In this document: piece by piece, positions 9,003-17,288 of the stretch
Layout: each line of letters starts with the position of its first letter
How positions within the stretch are numbered: the stretch's first letter is position 1
Assembly (NCBI GenBank): GCA_030041005.1
Contig: JASHOR010000122.1
Span: 1 to 33,703 of the forward strand
DNA: 33,703 nucleotides
Reading direction: 5' to 3'
Origin: Xanthobacteraceae bacterium
Lineage (GTDB): Bacteria > Pseudomonadota > Alphaproteobacteria > Rhizobiales > Xanthobacteraceae
Notes under the pieces: model-generated
Told to the model about the DNA's origin: nothing
Seen by the model: only the letters and a program-made list of their open reading frames with translations
Database searches by the model: none
Position numbers and translations under genes: made by a program

Positions 9003-10039
9003 GATGGCCCGCGCCGGTTTTCGTAACGGCGCCATAGCGTCTCGGCGAGACCAAGAATGCCGTTGCGTGCAAACAGGGCGATCACGACCAGCATCAACCC
9101 GAGACCAAGCTGCCAGGCGGTCGGATAGACTTGCGCCAGAAAATGCTCCAGCGCCAGATAGATTACGGCGCCGATGAACGCACCGTACAGCCGGCCGTAG
9201 CCGCCGAGAATCAGCACGATAAGGACGGTCGCGGCGCGATCGAGGCCAAGCACGGCAAGATTGACATAGGCGGTCGTCTGCGCCAGCAGCCCGCCGGCAA
9301 CGCCGGCGAGCGCCGCTGAGATGGTATAGCAGACGATGAGCCGCCGCCGCACCGGCGATCCGATCGCGTGCATACGCGATACATTTTCGCGGATGCCGGT
9401 GAGGCTCTGGCCGAAGGGCGAATAGACCAGAATGCGCACGAACAGAAAACAGACAAAGAGGACGGCAAGCGCGAACAGATATTGCGTGTCGGCGTAGAGC
9501 GCACTGAAATCGAATACGCCAAATAGCGGGGCGATCGGCAGACTTGGCAGGCCGTCGAAGCCGCCCGTATAGGCGGCTCCCATGTTGGCTGCCTGTTCGA
9601 GCAGCGCCATGATGCACAGCGTCAGCATCAGCAGGGTGAGCCCTCTGGTGCGCAGCAACACGATGCCCGAGAGAAAGCCGATCGCGCCTGCCACCAAGGC
9701 GGCAAGCAGGAGGCCGGTAATCGGCTCGGTCCAGATATTGTAGGAGGCGAGCATTCCGACCGTGTAGGCGCCGGCGCCGAAGAATGCTGCGTGGCCGAGG
9801 GTGATGATGCCCGCGTAACCCAGCGCGAGATCCAGCGACAGCGCAAACAGTATCGTGACAAGAAGTTCGCAACCGAATCCGAGATAATCAGGAAACGCAA
9901 AATAGAAAACGATGCCGGCGATCCAGGGCAGCGCCTCCCACCAGCGCAGGCGATGCCGCCGCATCAGCGCTCGGACCGCCGGATTGTCGATGCGCGCGGC
10001 GACCGAAGCGTCATCGGCCGGAGAGGCTGCCGCGCTCAA
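8999..10039 (-). CDS. livM: ABC transporter permease, LivM type
   Basis: Inner-membrane permease of the HAAT importer, 346 residues with about eight to ten hydrophobic segments. It contains the LivM signatures LDLALGYAGIITLGHAAFFGAGAYT, written here only in part as GYAGIITLGHAAFFGAGAY, and the cytoplasmic loop SPFGQSLTGIRENVSRMHAIG that contacts the ATPases. An N-terminal cytosolic stretch of about 35 residues precedes the first membrane segment. Both ends overlap neighbours by four bases, with livH upstream and livG downstream, a compact coupled operon. Confidence 0.9.
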   Translation of the reverse strand: MSAAASPADDASVAARIDNPAVRALMRRHRLRWWEALPWIAGIVFYFAFPDYLGFGCELLVTILFALSLDLALGYAGIITLGHAAFFGAGAYTVGMLASYNIWTEPITGLLLAALVAGAIGFLSGIVLLRTRGLTLLMLTLCIMALLEQAANMGAAYTGGFDGLPSLPIAPLFGVFDFSALYADTQYLFALAVLFVCFLFVRILVYSPFGQSLTGIRENVSRMHAIGSPVRRRLIVCYTISAALAGVAGGLLAQTTAYVNLAVLGLDRAATVLIVLILGGYGRLYGAFIGAVIYLALEHFLAQVYPTAWQLGLGLMLVVIALFARNGILGLAETLWRRYENRRGPS

Positions 10040-10917
10040 AGCTCTTTCCTTCCAAACAGGCCTTGCGGCCGCGCCAGCAGGATCAGGATGGTCAGCACAT
10101 AGATGAAAATGGTGCCGCCCTTCGGCAGGTAGAGCGTCAGGACGAAATCGAGCACGCCAAGAATGAGAGCGGCGTAATAGACGCCAATGACACTGCCGAG
10201 TCCGCCCACCGAAACAGCGATCAGGAAATAGACCAGATACTTGAGCGGATATTGCGGATCAAGGCCGAGGAACTCGGCGCCGAGTCCACCGCCGATCGCG
10301 GCCATGCCGCTGCCGAATGCAAAGGTGATGGTGAACAGCCGGTCCACGTTGATTCCCAGCGACTCGGCCATCCGCCGGTTGTCGACCGTGGCGCGAATCT
10401 GGCCGCCGATGCGCGTACGTTCGAAGGTGAGCCAGATGCCGAGCGCAATGAGAACTCCTATTACGATCAGGAAGACGCTGTATGTCCGATACCGGACGAA
10501 ACCAAGATTAAGCTGGCCGCTGAGCGCCGCCGGCAACTGCAGGGTCTGGTGTTCCGGTCCGACCAAGATCGTCGTGCCGGCGATGAATATGAAGATCAGG
10601 CCGATCGTGAACAGGACCTGATCGAGTTCGCCGGAGCGGTAGAGCGGCCAGTAGAGCGCGCGTTCGAGCACGACACTCAGCGCAGCGGTGGCGATGAAGC
10701 TGACCGCCAGCGCCACCCCGAAACCAAAATGGGCGCGGTTCATCGCCAGCACCACCACGTAGCCGCCGAACATGGCGAAGGCGCCGTGGGCAAGATTCAC
10801 GAACCCCATCAGGCCCATCGTGACCGAAAGGCCGACTGAGACGATGAACAAGACGGTGCCGGCGGCCAGCCCGCCGAGCACGATGCCCGCGATGTCAGTG
10901 GCGAAGTTCACGGCCAA
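10036..10917 (-). CDS. livH: ABC transporter permease, LivH type
   Basis: Second permease subunit, 293 residues and strongly hydrophobic. The LivH-type text includes GLSVTMGLMGFVNLAHGAF near residues 26-45, VVLERALYWPLYRSGELDQ, and a RTRIGGQIRATVDNRRMAESLGI loop shortened here to RATVDNRRMAESLGIN, the usual ATPase-contact region. It starts 81 bp after the binding-protein gene; that spacer holds alternative hairpins. The four-base overlap with livM indicates translational coupling. Confidence 0.9.
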   Translation of the reverse strand: MAVNFATDIAGIVLGGLAAGTVLFIVSVGLSVTMGLMGFVNLAHGAFAMFGGYVVVLAMNRAHFGFGVALAVSFIATAALSVVLERALYWPLYRSGELDQVLFTIGLIFIFIAGTTILVGPEHQTLQLPAALSGQLNLGFVRYRTYSVFLIVIGVLIALGIWLTFERTRIGGQIRATVDNRRMAESLGINVDRLFTITFAFGSGMAAIGGGLGAEFLGLDPQYPLKYLVYFLIAVSVGGLGSVIGVYYAALILGVLDFVLTLYLPKGGTIFIYVLTILILLARPQGLFGRKEL

Positions 10918-10933
10918 TCCGGCGAACGAACGG

Positions 10934-11000
10934 CAAGTAGCGAACGGCGATCAACGATCTAATCGTCTTCGCTACTTGGCCATCCCGCCCATCGCCGTTC
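10934..11000 (-). promoter_or_regulatory. Two mutually exclusive hairpins between binding-protein gene and livH
   Basis: Stem 1 is an exact 11-bp inverted repeat: 10934-10944 (caagtagcgaa) with 10968-10978 (ttcgctacttg). Stem 2 is an exact 10-bp inverted repeat: 10942-10951 (gaacggcgat) with 10991-11000 (atcgccgttc). They share bases 10942-10944 and cross, so they cannot form fully together. Stem 2 begins at the stop of the binding-protein gene. Hairpins here commonly raise binding-protein mRNA level over permease mRNA; the alternative pairing is an extra possibility. Confidence 0.5.
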
Positions 11001-12228
11001 ACTTCTTCGGCGCGCAGGGCCCGATCGCCAGCGCCTTGCACTGGTCCTTCACGGCGTGGAAGGTTGCGAGCACCTTTTCATGAAGCTTTCCGTCCTTGCC
11101 CTTGTACACCTGGTCGAGATATTCGTTCATGATGATGTCGCGAGTCTTCGGATCGATCTCGATCGGACCTTGAGGGCTGTTGAACTTCCAGCCTTCAAGA
11201 GATTTCACGGCCGCAGCGGCGTTGTCGATCTTGCCCTTGGTGGCGTGCACGGCGTGGGTGATCGCAGCCATGCCGTCATAGGCGCCGACCGAAGTGAAAT
11301 CCGGAGTGGAATCGGGGCCGTAGGCCTTCTTCCAGGCGGCAACGAACGCCTTGTTCTGCGGGTTGTCGAGATCGGCATTGTAATGATGCACGGTGATGAG
11401 GCCGACCGCGGCATCGCCCATGCCTTGGAGCATGTTGTCGGGCACGATGTCGCCCGTGCCGATCAGTTGCGTGCCGGCGGCTTTCATGCCCAGCGCGGCA
11501 TAGGTCTTGACCACTGCAGTGGCCTGGTCGCCGGCCGGGACGAACACGAACAGCACGTTGGGGTGTTCGTCCTTGGCGCGCTGGAAGAACGGCGTGAAAT
11601 CGGGGGTGGCTTCCGGCCCGCCCGCCGGAATGGCGTCGATCACCTTGCCGCCGTTATGCTCGAAGGCATACTTGAACGCGTTCAGCGCGTCCTTGCCCGG
11701 CGGGTAATCGGTATAGGCCACAACGGCAGTCTTGGCGTGAAGATATTTCGCCGCCTCTTCGCCCATGACGTAGCTCGACTGCCACAGGGTAAACGAGGTG
11801 CGGATGAAATACGGCGACAGGTTGGTGATGAATGCAGTTCCGGCATTCATGATCACCGCCAGCCGCTTTCCGGCCGTGATGACCGGCGCCGAAGCGATGG
11901 CGTCGGGCGAATAGATGTAACCCGCGATAACGTCCACCTTGTTCTGGGTGAGCAATTCCTGGGTATCGACCTTGGCGGCGGCGCCGTTCGGCGCCTTCGA
12001 GTCGCGTTTGATGATCGTGTACTTGTAGGGCTTTATCTGCGCGGCATGGAGCTTCTGATATAGATCGATGGCTTTATCCATCTGCGGGGACAGCTCGGCG
12101 CCGGGCCCGGTGTAAGGCAGAATGAGGCCTATCTTCACATCTTGCGCCTGCGCCTGGCTGGTCGCGCCGCCGGCTGCAATCGCTGCGGCGGCGGCCGCAG
12201 CCAAGGCCGTGATGATACGTCTGGACAT
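10999..12228 (-). CDS. Periplasmic substrate-binding protein of the HAAT (Liv-type) ABC importer
   Basis: Periplasmic_binding_6 protein of 409 residues. A signal peptide rich in Ala covers about 1-28 (cut near AQA-QDVKIG). The mature part begins KIGLILPYTGPGAELSPQMDKA and has the two-lobed family text VDVIAGYIYSPDA, VVAYTDYPPGKDALNAFK and GTGDIVPDNMLQGMGDAAVG, given here in separate pieces. The ligand is unknown; proteins of this subgroup in aromatic-degrading Proteobacteria bind aromatic acids as well as amino acids. A GGGAGGG ribosome site lies before the start. The LigB-like dioxygenase gene lies 169 bp upstream on the same strand, so they may share a transcript. Confidence 0.87.
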   Translation of the reverse strand: MSRRIITALAAAAAAAIAAGGATSQAQAQDVKIGLILPYTGPGAELSPQMDKAIDLYQKLHAAQIKPYKYTIIKRDSKAPNGAAAKVDTQELLTQNKVDVIAGYIYSPDAIASAPVITAGKRLAVIMNAGTAFITNLSPYFIRTSFTLWQSSYVMGEEAAKYLHAKTAVVAYTDYPPGKDALNAFKYAFEHNGGKVIDAIPAGGPEATPDFTPFFQRAKDEHPNVLFVFVPAGDQATAVVKTYAALGMKAAGTQLIGTGDIVPDNMLQGMGDAAVGLITVHHYNADLDNPQNKAFVAAWKKAYGPDSTPDFTSVGAYDGMAAITHAVHATKGKIDNAAAAVKSLEGWKFNSPQGPIEIDPKTRDIIMNEYLDQVYKGKDGKLHEKVLATFHAVKDQCKALAIGPCAPKK

Positions 12229-12397
12229 CAGATACCCTCCCAGTTTTTCCCGATTTTCCCGGTTTCGAGGCGATCGCCATACTAGGGCGAAAGCCTGAAA
12301 ATGCGCAAGCGAACCGGCACGGCTTTGCTGCGCGTCTTGGTCGCGCGGCAGCCCGCCGTCCGGGCCGCGGTCAAGCCGAACGCGCCAGGAGCGAGGC

Positions 12398-13396
12398 TCA
12401 GGTCCACACCGCGAAGCTCAATCCGGTGCCGGTGCCCGCCGCGGTTCGATAGCCGGGCACGTATTCGAACCATTTGAGGTCGAGGTGCTCGAGGGCACCG
12501 GCGACGCCGACCCAGTTGAGAATTTCCGAGCTTCCGGAGTGAAGCTTGTTGCGCGGCAGGCTCTGCAGGAAGCCGGCGTCCTTGTCGGCGCAGGCCTTGA
12601 GGATGGCGCGGTCGAAATCCTCGTCCACCAGAAAGTGGCTCAGGCCCCCCGAAGCGATGATGCCGACACGGGCGTCGCCGGAATAGTCCTGGACGGCTCG
12701 GCGAAGGGCGCGGCCAAGTTCGTAGCATCGCCGCGGCCGCGGCTGGTTCGGTGCGAAATAGGTGTTGAGAAAAACCGGCACGATAGGGATCGGCTTGGCC
12801 GGATCCATCAGGCGGCGGTGTACGTAGGCCATGCCGTGACCTTCGCCCTCGCCCTTGCGCATGCTGCGCGATGACGCAGGATCGAAGCCGTTGTCCATGA
12901 GCCATTCGATCAAATGCAGCGCCAGTTTGGAATCGACCGGGTATTCGCGCGGCGCCTGGTCCTCGAAAAAGCCCTGGCGGTTCCTCACGTACCATTCCGG
13001 AAAACGCCGGCGATACTGCTCATGTTGTTCGTTGCTGTTGAGGATCGTCTCGCCGTAATAGACCGCGAATGCCGGCCGGCAGTCCTCCAGATAGGCTTCG
13101 TCCTGGTCGTCGCTCATGACGATCAGCGTATCGAGCCCGGCGGAATTGAGAACCTTGCTCAAGTACACGCCGGCGGCGCGAGCCTTGTTTTGGCGCGCCA
13201 CCATCTCGGCCGGCGTCACCATCTCGGCCATATGCGGGTTAGCTGCCTCCAAAAGCTCGGCATACGTCGTCGGCCGGCCCTCCTTGTCGCGGTGCTTGAT
13301 GTTGCGGTCGGTCTCCGCAAAGCGCGGCAGCGTCTCGTCCGAAGCGAGCAGCATCGGCGTATGCGAGCTGCCGAGTCCGAGCGTGATCCTGGCCAT
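12398..13396 (-). CDS. LigB-superfamily class III extradiol dioxygenase, altered iron-ligand motif
   Basis: A 332-residue single-gene relative of LigB, predicted to open a dihydroxylated aromatic ring or a related enol. Landmarks are GLGSSHTP (His12), SGGLSHFL (base His254) and SSEILNW (Glu291), which align with His12, His193 and Glu240 of the LigB at 2947-3897. At the second His ligand this protein reads MSDDQDEAY, putting Gln98 in place of LigB His59. There is no separate LigA partner gene. The start is the ATG giving MARITLGLGS, preceded by GGGAGGG; the upstream ATG adds ten residues and is less likely. The liv-type transporter follows on the same strand. Confidence 0.82.
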   Translation of the reverse strand: MARITLGLGSSHTPMLLASDETLPRFAETDRNIKHRDKEGRPTTYAELLEAANPHMAEMVTPAEMVARQNKARAAGVYLSKVLNSAGLDTLIVMSDDQDEAYLEDCRPAFAVYYGETILNSNEQHEQYRRRFPEWYVRNRQGFFEDQAPREYPVDSKLALHLIEWLMDNGFDPASSRSMRKGEGEGHGMAYVHRRLMDPAKPIPIVPVFLNTYFAPNQPRPRRCYELGRALRRAVQDYSGDARVGIIASGGLSHFLVDEDFDRAILKACADKDAGFLQSLPRNKLHSGSSEILNWVGVAGALEHLDLKWFEYVPGYRTAAGTGTGLSFAVWT

Positions 13397-13436
13397 TGCG
13401 CCCTCCCGCGCGGCGCGCGATTGCATTGCCGCGATG

Positions 13437-13530
13437 CTAGTGTCCCGTTAATCTCGTGTGGCTTTGGTTCAGAAGTCCGCATGACGAGGTCGCGGCAGGA
13501 ATGATGCGGACTTCTGAACCGCCACACTAG
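13437..13530. repeat. Large palindrome in the divergent spacer before the dioxygenase
   Basis: A 17-bp perfect inverted repeat, ggttcagaagtccgcat at 13466-13482 and its complement at 13504-13520, is flanked by gtgtggc/gccacac (13456-13462, 13521-13527) and by ctagtgt/acactag (13437-13443, 13524-13530). It lies between the divergently transcribed dioxygenase (starts 13396) and cupin (13683). It may be an interspersed mobile palindrome or a regulatory structure. In 13531-13682 I see no other clear feature. Confidence 0.55.
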
Positions 13531-13682
13531 CACATTCCCGCTGCGCCACCCCAATCAGCGTCGGGTCCCGCGATTGCACGCATGGCGGAAATCGCCTAAA
13601 TCACCCCTGCACGAAGCGCCGGCAACATGCGTTTCCTAAAGAGCGCGGCTGGTCGCGGCGCGACGACAAATGGGATCGCAGA

Positions 13683-14285
13683 ATGACCGGAATGCTGGAA
13701 CAGGAACTCCCGGGCCTCGGCCACAACAACCCGTCGCCGGAAGACGCCGACGAGATCAAGCACGGCCGGTGGGAGCGCTGGGCCAAGAAGCGCACCTTCG
13801 TGCGCGCGCTCGAGGGCACCTACAGCCATCTCTACAAGAAGCTCTTGGAGGAGCCGCGGGTCTATTCCTCCAAGGATCATCCGTGGAAGGGTGGGCCGTC
13901 GATGTACGGCAAGCACATCATCTCGCCGCAGTCGGTCAACATCGTGCAATCGATCGAATCGCACATCGAATGCTACGCCCCGCTCAATGCCGGGCAGAAG
14001 CATGGCCATCTCAACAGCGCCGTGTTCTACGTGCTCAAGGGTCACGGCCACGATGTCCACGACGGCCGCTACATGAAATGGCAGGCCGGCGACGTGATGC
14101 TGGTGGAGAACGCCAGCGTCCACCAGCATTTCAACGACGACGACAAGGAATCCGCGATACTCCTGGTGTTCAAGGCCAAGCCGCTATTTCTGTTCATGCA
14201 CCTTCTTTTCCAGAAGATGGTGGAATGGCCGACCGACAAGCTGCCGCCGGGGGTCACCGAATTCCATCCGCCGACGGAGATCTGA
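13683..14285 (+). CDS. Cupin-domain protein (possible ring-modifying dioxygenase or small-molecule binder)
   Basis: A soluble 200-residue protein with one cupin domain at about 95-160. The first cupin motif is GQKHGHLNSAVFYVLKGHG and the second follows as WQAGDVMLVENASVHQHFN; the metal-binding His and Glu-equivalent positions are largely kept (KHGH, HQH). The N-terminal 75 residues (RWERWAKKRTFVRALEG region) are not recognised. Cupins of this type in aromatic clusters include dioxygenases such as gentisate or hydroxynaphthoate enzymes, but this one is shorter. It begins a plus-strand run with a second cupin and a VOC protein and is divergent from the LigB-like dioxygenase. Function is not assignable. 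Confidence 0.72.
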   Translation: MTGMLEQELPGLGHNNPSPEDADEIKHGRWERWAKKRTFVRALEGTYSHLYKKLLEEPRVYSSKDHPWKGGPSMYGKHIISPQSVNIVQSIESHIECYAPLNAGQKHGHLNSAVFYVLKGHGHDVHDGRYMKWQAGDVMLVENASVHQHFNDDDKESAILLVFKAKPLFLFMHLLFQKMVEWPTDKLPPGVTEFHPPTEI

Positions 14286-14306
14286 GGCTGACTGCGATGG
14301 GATTGA

Positions 14307-14413
14307 CCGTCGTTGCGAGGAGCCCCAGCCGCAACGGGGGCGACGACGCAATCCACGGGCAGGGGGCAGCGTTATTTGACTCCTGGATTGCCTTGCTCGC
14401 TCGCAATGACGGT
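14307..14413. repeat. Full copy of the 'cgtcattgcgag' interspersed palindrome
   Basis: The left arm accgtcgttgcgag (14307-14320) and right arm ctcgcaatgacggt (14400-14413) are complementary with one mismatch. Inside are gcaatcca near 14348 and its inverted partner tggattgc near 14384. This fills most of the spacer between the two cupin genes. The copies at 1531-1544 and 3899-3990 share its arms. Confidence 0.6.
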
Positions 14414-14441
14414 CGCGAATTAAAGCGTGGAGAAGAAGACT

Positions 14442-14987
14442 ATGGCGTTGTTCGAAGATAAAGCTCCCTCGCTGTCCGGCACACAGCAGGCCGATTTCCT
14501 TGCCGAGGCGATCGCCGAGTCGAAAGGCTTCCGCGAGGACTACGCAACGCTGCCGAACGTCATCAGGGCCGAGGACATGCCGTGGGAGCGCTCCCCCGAT
14601 GGTCTGATCAAACATCTCGTCAACAAAAAGATGCACACGCGCGAGTGCTGCATGGAAGCCTACATGCAGTTCCTCAAGGACGGCGAGCGCTCGGGCAAGC
14701 ATCGCCACATGTGGGAGGAATTGTTCTTCGTGGTCGAAGGCTCGGGCTACGACCTGCACTGGGATTTGAAATGGGATTGCCTGGATGCGTTCCAGTGGGA
14801 ATGGGCGACCGAGCCGAGAAAGTTCGAATGGACAGTCGGCGACTACGTTTACATCCCGCCGTTCACCACCCACCAGCACTTCGCCAAGCCGGGCGAGGAA
14901 TGCCGCATCATCGTCATGAGCAACCGTATCGTCAAAGACATGGGCTTCGACTGGTACGATCAGGTCGAACGCGCGCCGGGATTTTGA
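14442..14987 (+). CDS. Second cupin-domain protein
   Basis: A soluble 181-residue cupin protein. The cupin core is at about 85-160: GKHRHMWEELFFVVEGSGYD with metal-ligand His/His/Glu pattern, then WTVGDYVYIPPFTTHQHF. Between the two motifs an insert rich in Trp (WDLKWDCLDAFQWEWA) may line a binding pocket. The ATG at 14442 has GGAG at 14429-14432; a GTG at 14427 lies in frame but overlaps that ribosome site. With the cupin at 13683 it forms a pair of unequal relatives, split by an interspersed repeat. Substrate is unknown; the conserved metal ligands suggest an enzyme rather than only a binder. Confidence 0.73.
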   Translation: MALFEDKAPSLSGTQQADFLAEAIAESKGFREDYATLPNVIRAEDMPWERSPDGLIKHLVNKKMHTRECCMEAYMQFLKDGERSGKHRHMWEELFFVVEGSGYDLHWDLKWDCLDAFQWEWATEPRKFEWTVGDYVYIPPFTTHQHFAKPGEECRIIVMSNRIVKDMGFDWYDQVERAPGF

Positions 14988-15102
14988 TCGGTATTGCCGG
15001 GCCGGCCGGTCGCGCCTGCCCGCTCTGCCGGACGATCTGGCGATCGGCAATCATATTGACTATTGTCGGCGTCGTTCCGGCCGTCATCCGCAGGAGAACA
15101 CC

Positions 15103-15486
15103 ATGGCCAAGCTCAGGCACATCGCCATGCAGGTCCCCGACCTTGAAAAGGCCGCCGCCTTCTACGAAGCCGTGTTCGACCTCAAGCGTCTGAAGAAGGT
15201 TGAAGCGCCGATCGGCAATGCCATCTCCCTGTCAGACGGCGTCATGAATCTCACGCTGCTGCAATTTCCCGAAGGAACCAAAGGCGGCAAGGGCGATCCG
15301 GACTGGGCGGGGCTGCATCACTTCGGCTTCGTGGTCGAAGACGAACACGCCAGCGAACAGAAGATCAAGCAGCACGGCGGTCAGTTCTTCATGCAGCTAC
15401 CGAACTACCCGGGCATCGACGCGGAAAAGAAATTCAAGGACATCAACGGCGTGGTGTTCGACGTTTCGGAACGCGGCTGGAGCTGA
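15103..15486 (+). CDS. VOC (glyoxalase/bleomycin-resistance) family protein
   Basis: A 127-residue single vicinal-oxygen-chelate domain protein. It begins KLRHIAMQVPDLEKAAAFYE, the first beta-alpha-beta unit with the His ligand, and has the second unit at LHHFGFVVEDEHASEQKI and a final Glu-like position at VFDVSERGW. VOC proteins act as metal-dependent isomerases, epimerases, dioxygenases or fosfomycin-type resistance proteins. In this setting, next to cupins and a ring-cleaving enzyme, a catabolic isomerase or dioxygenase role is a guess. A good AGGAG site precedes the ATG. It converges on the chemoreceptor gene with a 47-bp gap. Confidence 0.78.
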   Translation: MAKLRHIAMQVPDLEKAAAFYEAVFDLKRLKKVEAPIGNAISLSDGVMNLTLLQFPEGTKGGKGDPDWAGLHHFGFVVEDEHASEQKIKQHGGQFFMQLPNYPGIDAEKKFKDINGVVFDVSERGWS

Positions 15487-15533
15487 TCGACCGCGCGACA
15501 GGCCGCGAATGAACTGCAGAGCTGCGCCCAAAG

Positions 15534-16886
15534 TCATGCCGCGCGCACGCGCTTGAAGAATGCCGCGACCTTGGTTTCCAGGTCGACGGCCCGCGATGAC
15601 AGCTTCGCGGTCCAGGCCGTGATATCGCCGATGGATGCGGTACCGAGCGCTACCGCCTGCCCGACCGATGCGATCTCCGTCGAGGCCTGCGCGGTGTGCT
15701 CGGCGGCGCCGTGAATGCTTTCGGCGATGCTGCGCGTGGTCGCGCTCTGCTCTTCCACGGCTGTTGCGATGCTCGTCGATACGCCGGTCAATTCGCCGAT
15801 GGAGCGCGCGATCGAGGCGATCTCCTCGACTGATCGCTTGGTCGCCTCTTGGATCGCGGTAATCTGCTGCGAGATGTCCTCGGTGGCACGCGAGGTTTGA
15901 TTGGCGAGCGTTTTCACCTCCGCCGCAACGACGGCGAAGCCGCGTCCCGCTTCGCCGGCACGCGCCGATTCAATGGTCGCATTGAGCGCCAGGAGATTGG
16001 TTTGTGCCGCGATCGCGGAAATGGCATCGACCACCGAGCCGATGCGCTCGGCAGCGGCATCCAGCAAGCGAATGGCACCCTGACTGCGTTCGGCCTCCCC
16101 CACGGCGGATTGCGCCATTCCCAGTCCTCGGCTCGCCTGACGGCCGATCTCGGCGATTGATCCGGAAAGTTCCTCGGTCGCGGTGACAGTCGCATCCATA
16201 CGCCGCGCAGTCTCTGCCGACGCCGACGAGGCCGCCGTCATGCGACCGCCCGTGTCTTCGGCAGCCTGCTTCATCGTGGCGCAACTCGCCGTCAGCGAGA
16301 GGGAAGCTTCCTTGATCGCATCGATCACCGCGCCGATGGCAGCGGCAAACTCGGCGATCGCTTCGTCGATCGCTTTCTGCCGCGCCTGCGTCGCTTGCTC
16401 TCTGGCTTGTCGGTGCAGCGTCATCGCATTGGCGACATCGAAATGAATCACCTTCGAGACCACAATGGCGCACTCGGCCGCCTTGCCGGCGGAAAAGCGG
16501 TATTTGCGGGCCAGCGCCGTCAGAGCCGCCTTGAGCACGTAGCTGCCGGCCGTGCTGCGGAAACGACCGTCGAGCCCGAAGGCCGCCTCCTGCTCGACCG
16601 TATCGCGGCAGGACTGCGCGTAGTGCCGATCGAGCTTGCCGCCCAGGAGTGCACGAAAATGCGCGATTTCCAGTTTCTTGAACACGTCGGCGTTCTGCGT
16701 GACGATTTCGCCGATCCGCGGCAATACCCGTGCGGCGTCGAGAATTTCGTCGATGACCGGATCGAGCGCCTCTGCGATCACCGGCCAAACCGAGCTCATG
16801 ATGCGCAGCGACCCCTGGTCGAGGCCATACATCACCAGACGGACATCAAAGCCCTGGATCAAGTCGTTTCCCGCCATGGTTGACAT
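15534..16886 (-). CDS. Soluble globin-type methyl-accepting chemotaxis protein lacking the proximal His
   Basis: Cytosolic chemoreceptor of 450 residues with no membrane segment. Residues about 12-165 resemble the globin-coupled sensor domain ([19 protein letters not shown], then GLDGRF). Residues about 190-450 are an MCP signalling domain whose hairpin tip reads [20 protein letters not shown]. In haem-binding relatives such as HemAT-like rhizobial sensors I recall the text EVHxRIGLE; here the ungapped equivalent is EQEAAFGLD, with Glu100 where the proximal His should be. It may therefore sense without haem. I chose the ATG at 16886 (AGAAGG upstream); a GTG at 16895 is possible. It would signal to CheA, which is not in the window. 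Confidence 0.8.
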   Translation of the reverse strand: MSTMAGNDLIQGFDVRLVMYGLDQGSLRIMSSVWPVIAEALDPVIDEILDAARVLPRIGEIVTQNADVFKKLEIAHFRALLGGKLDRHYAQSCRDTVEQEAAFGLDGRFRSTAGSYVLKAALTALARKYRFSAGKAAECAIVVSKVIHFDVANAMTLHRQAREQATQARQKAIDEAIAEFAAAIGAVIDAIKEASLSLTASCATMKQAAEDTGGRMTAASSASAETARRMDATVTATEELSGSIAEIGRQASRGLGMAQSAVGEAERSQGAIRLLDAAAERIGSVVDAISAIAAQTNLLALNATIESARAGEAGRGFAVVAAEVKTLANQTSRATEDISQQITAIQEATKRSVEEIASIARSIGELTGVSTSIATAVEEQSATTRSIAESIHGAAEHTAQASTEIASVGQAVALGTASIGDITAWTAKLSSRAVDLETKVAAFFKRVRAA

Positions 16887-17288
16887 TCGCCGCACCCTTC
16901 TGGAGGGGCCGATGGTGCGCGAGAATTATTGCTCTTGCGTTAATGATCTGGTTACCAATCCTTGCCGTTCTCTCGACGCAACTGGGTCGGCGCGACTTCG
17001 ACGTTGGGCACGCCCGGCTTGCGCGAGCCGCTTTCGACCGAACCGGCGCTATGCAAAGCGAGCCGCGTGTCGCGTCGCTGCGCCTGTTGTCCGACTGTCG
17101 TTCATCGGCTGCCGGGAGCCGGGAAATTTGCCTCGTTTACGGCAAGCATGAGCGGTCGGATCGTTATCGTTGAGGTCAAAATCAAATGCCCATATCGCCC
17201 GATGTCGCTGGATATCGCTCGATTTCGCCTCCTACCGTGCCGAATTTTCGGATACATGATGCGTTGGCCAAAGGAGCCAACTGCCGCC
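16887..17288. other. Gene-free spacer between chemoreceptor and monooxygenase
   Basis: About 400 bases between the divergent chemoreceptor and flavin-monooxygenase genes. I see no credible protein gene. A reading frame joined to the downstream gene is open through most of it, but its text looks non-coding and has no family support. It must hold both promoters; I could not pick out convincing elements. Near 17190-17225 the text 'atatcgc..gat' recurs twice by chance or as a weak site. Confidence 0.4.

Noticed and set aside
9003-9872. N-terminal half of a long frame continuing into livG
   Set aside because: This part lies inside livM in another frame; LivG starts with MTEVRLETQG at 9002.
12282-12995. 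Minus-strand frame overlapping the end of the second dioxygenase
   Set aside because: It is another frame of the dioxygenase coding region; its text is Arg/Pro-rich without family marks.
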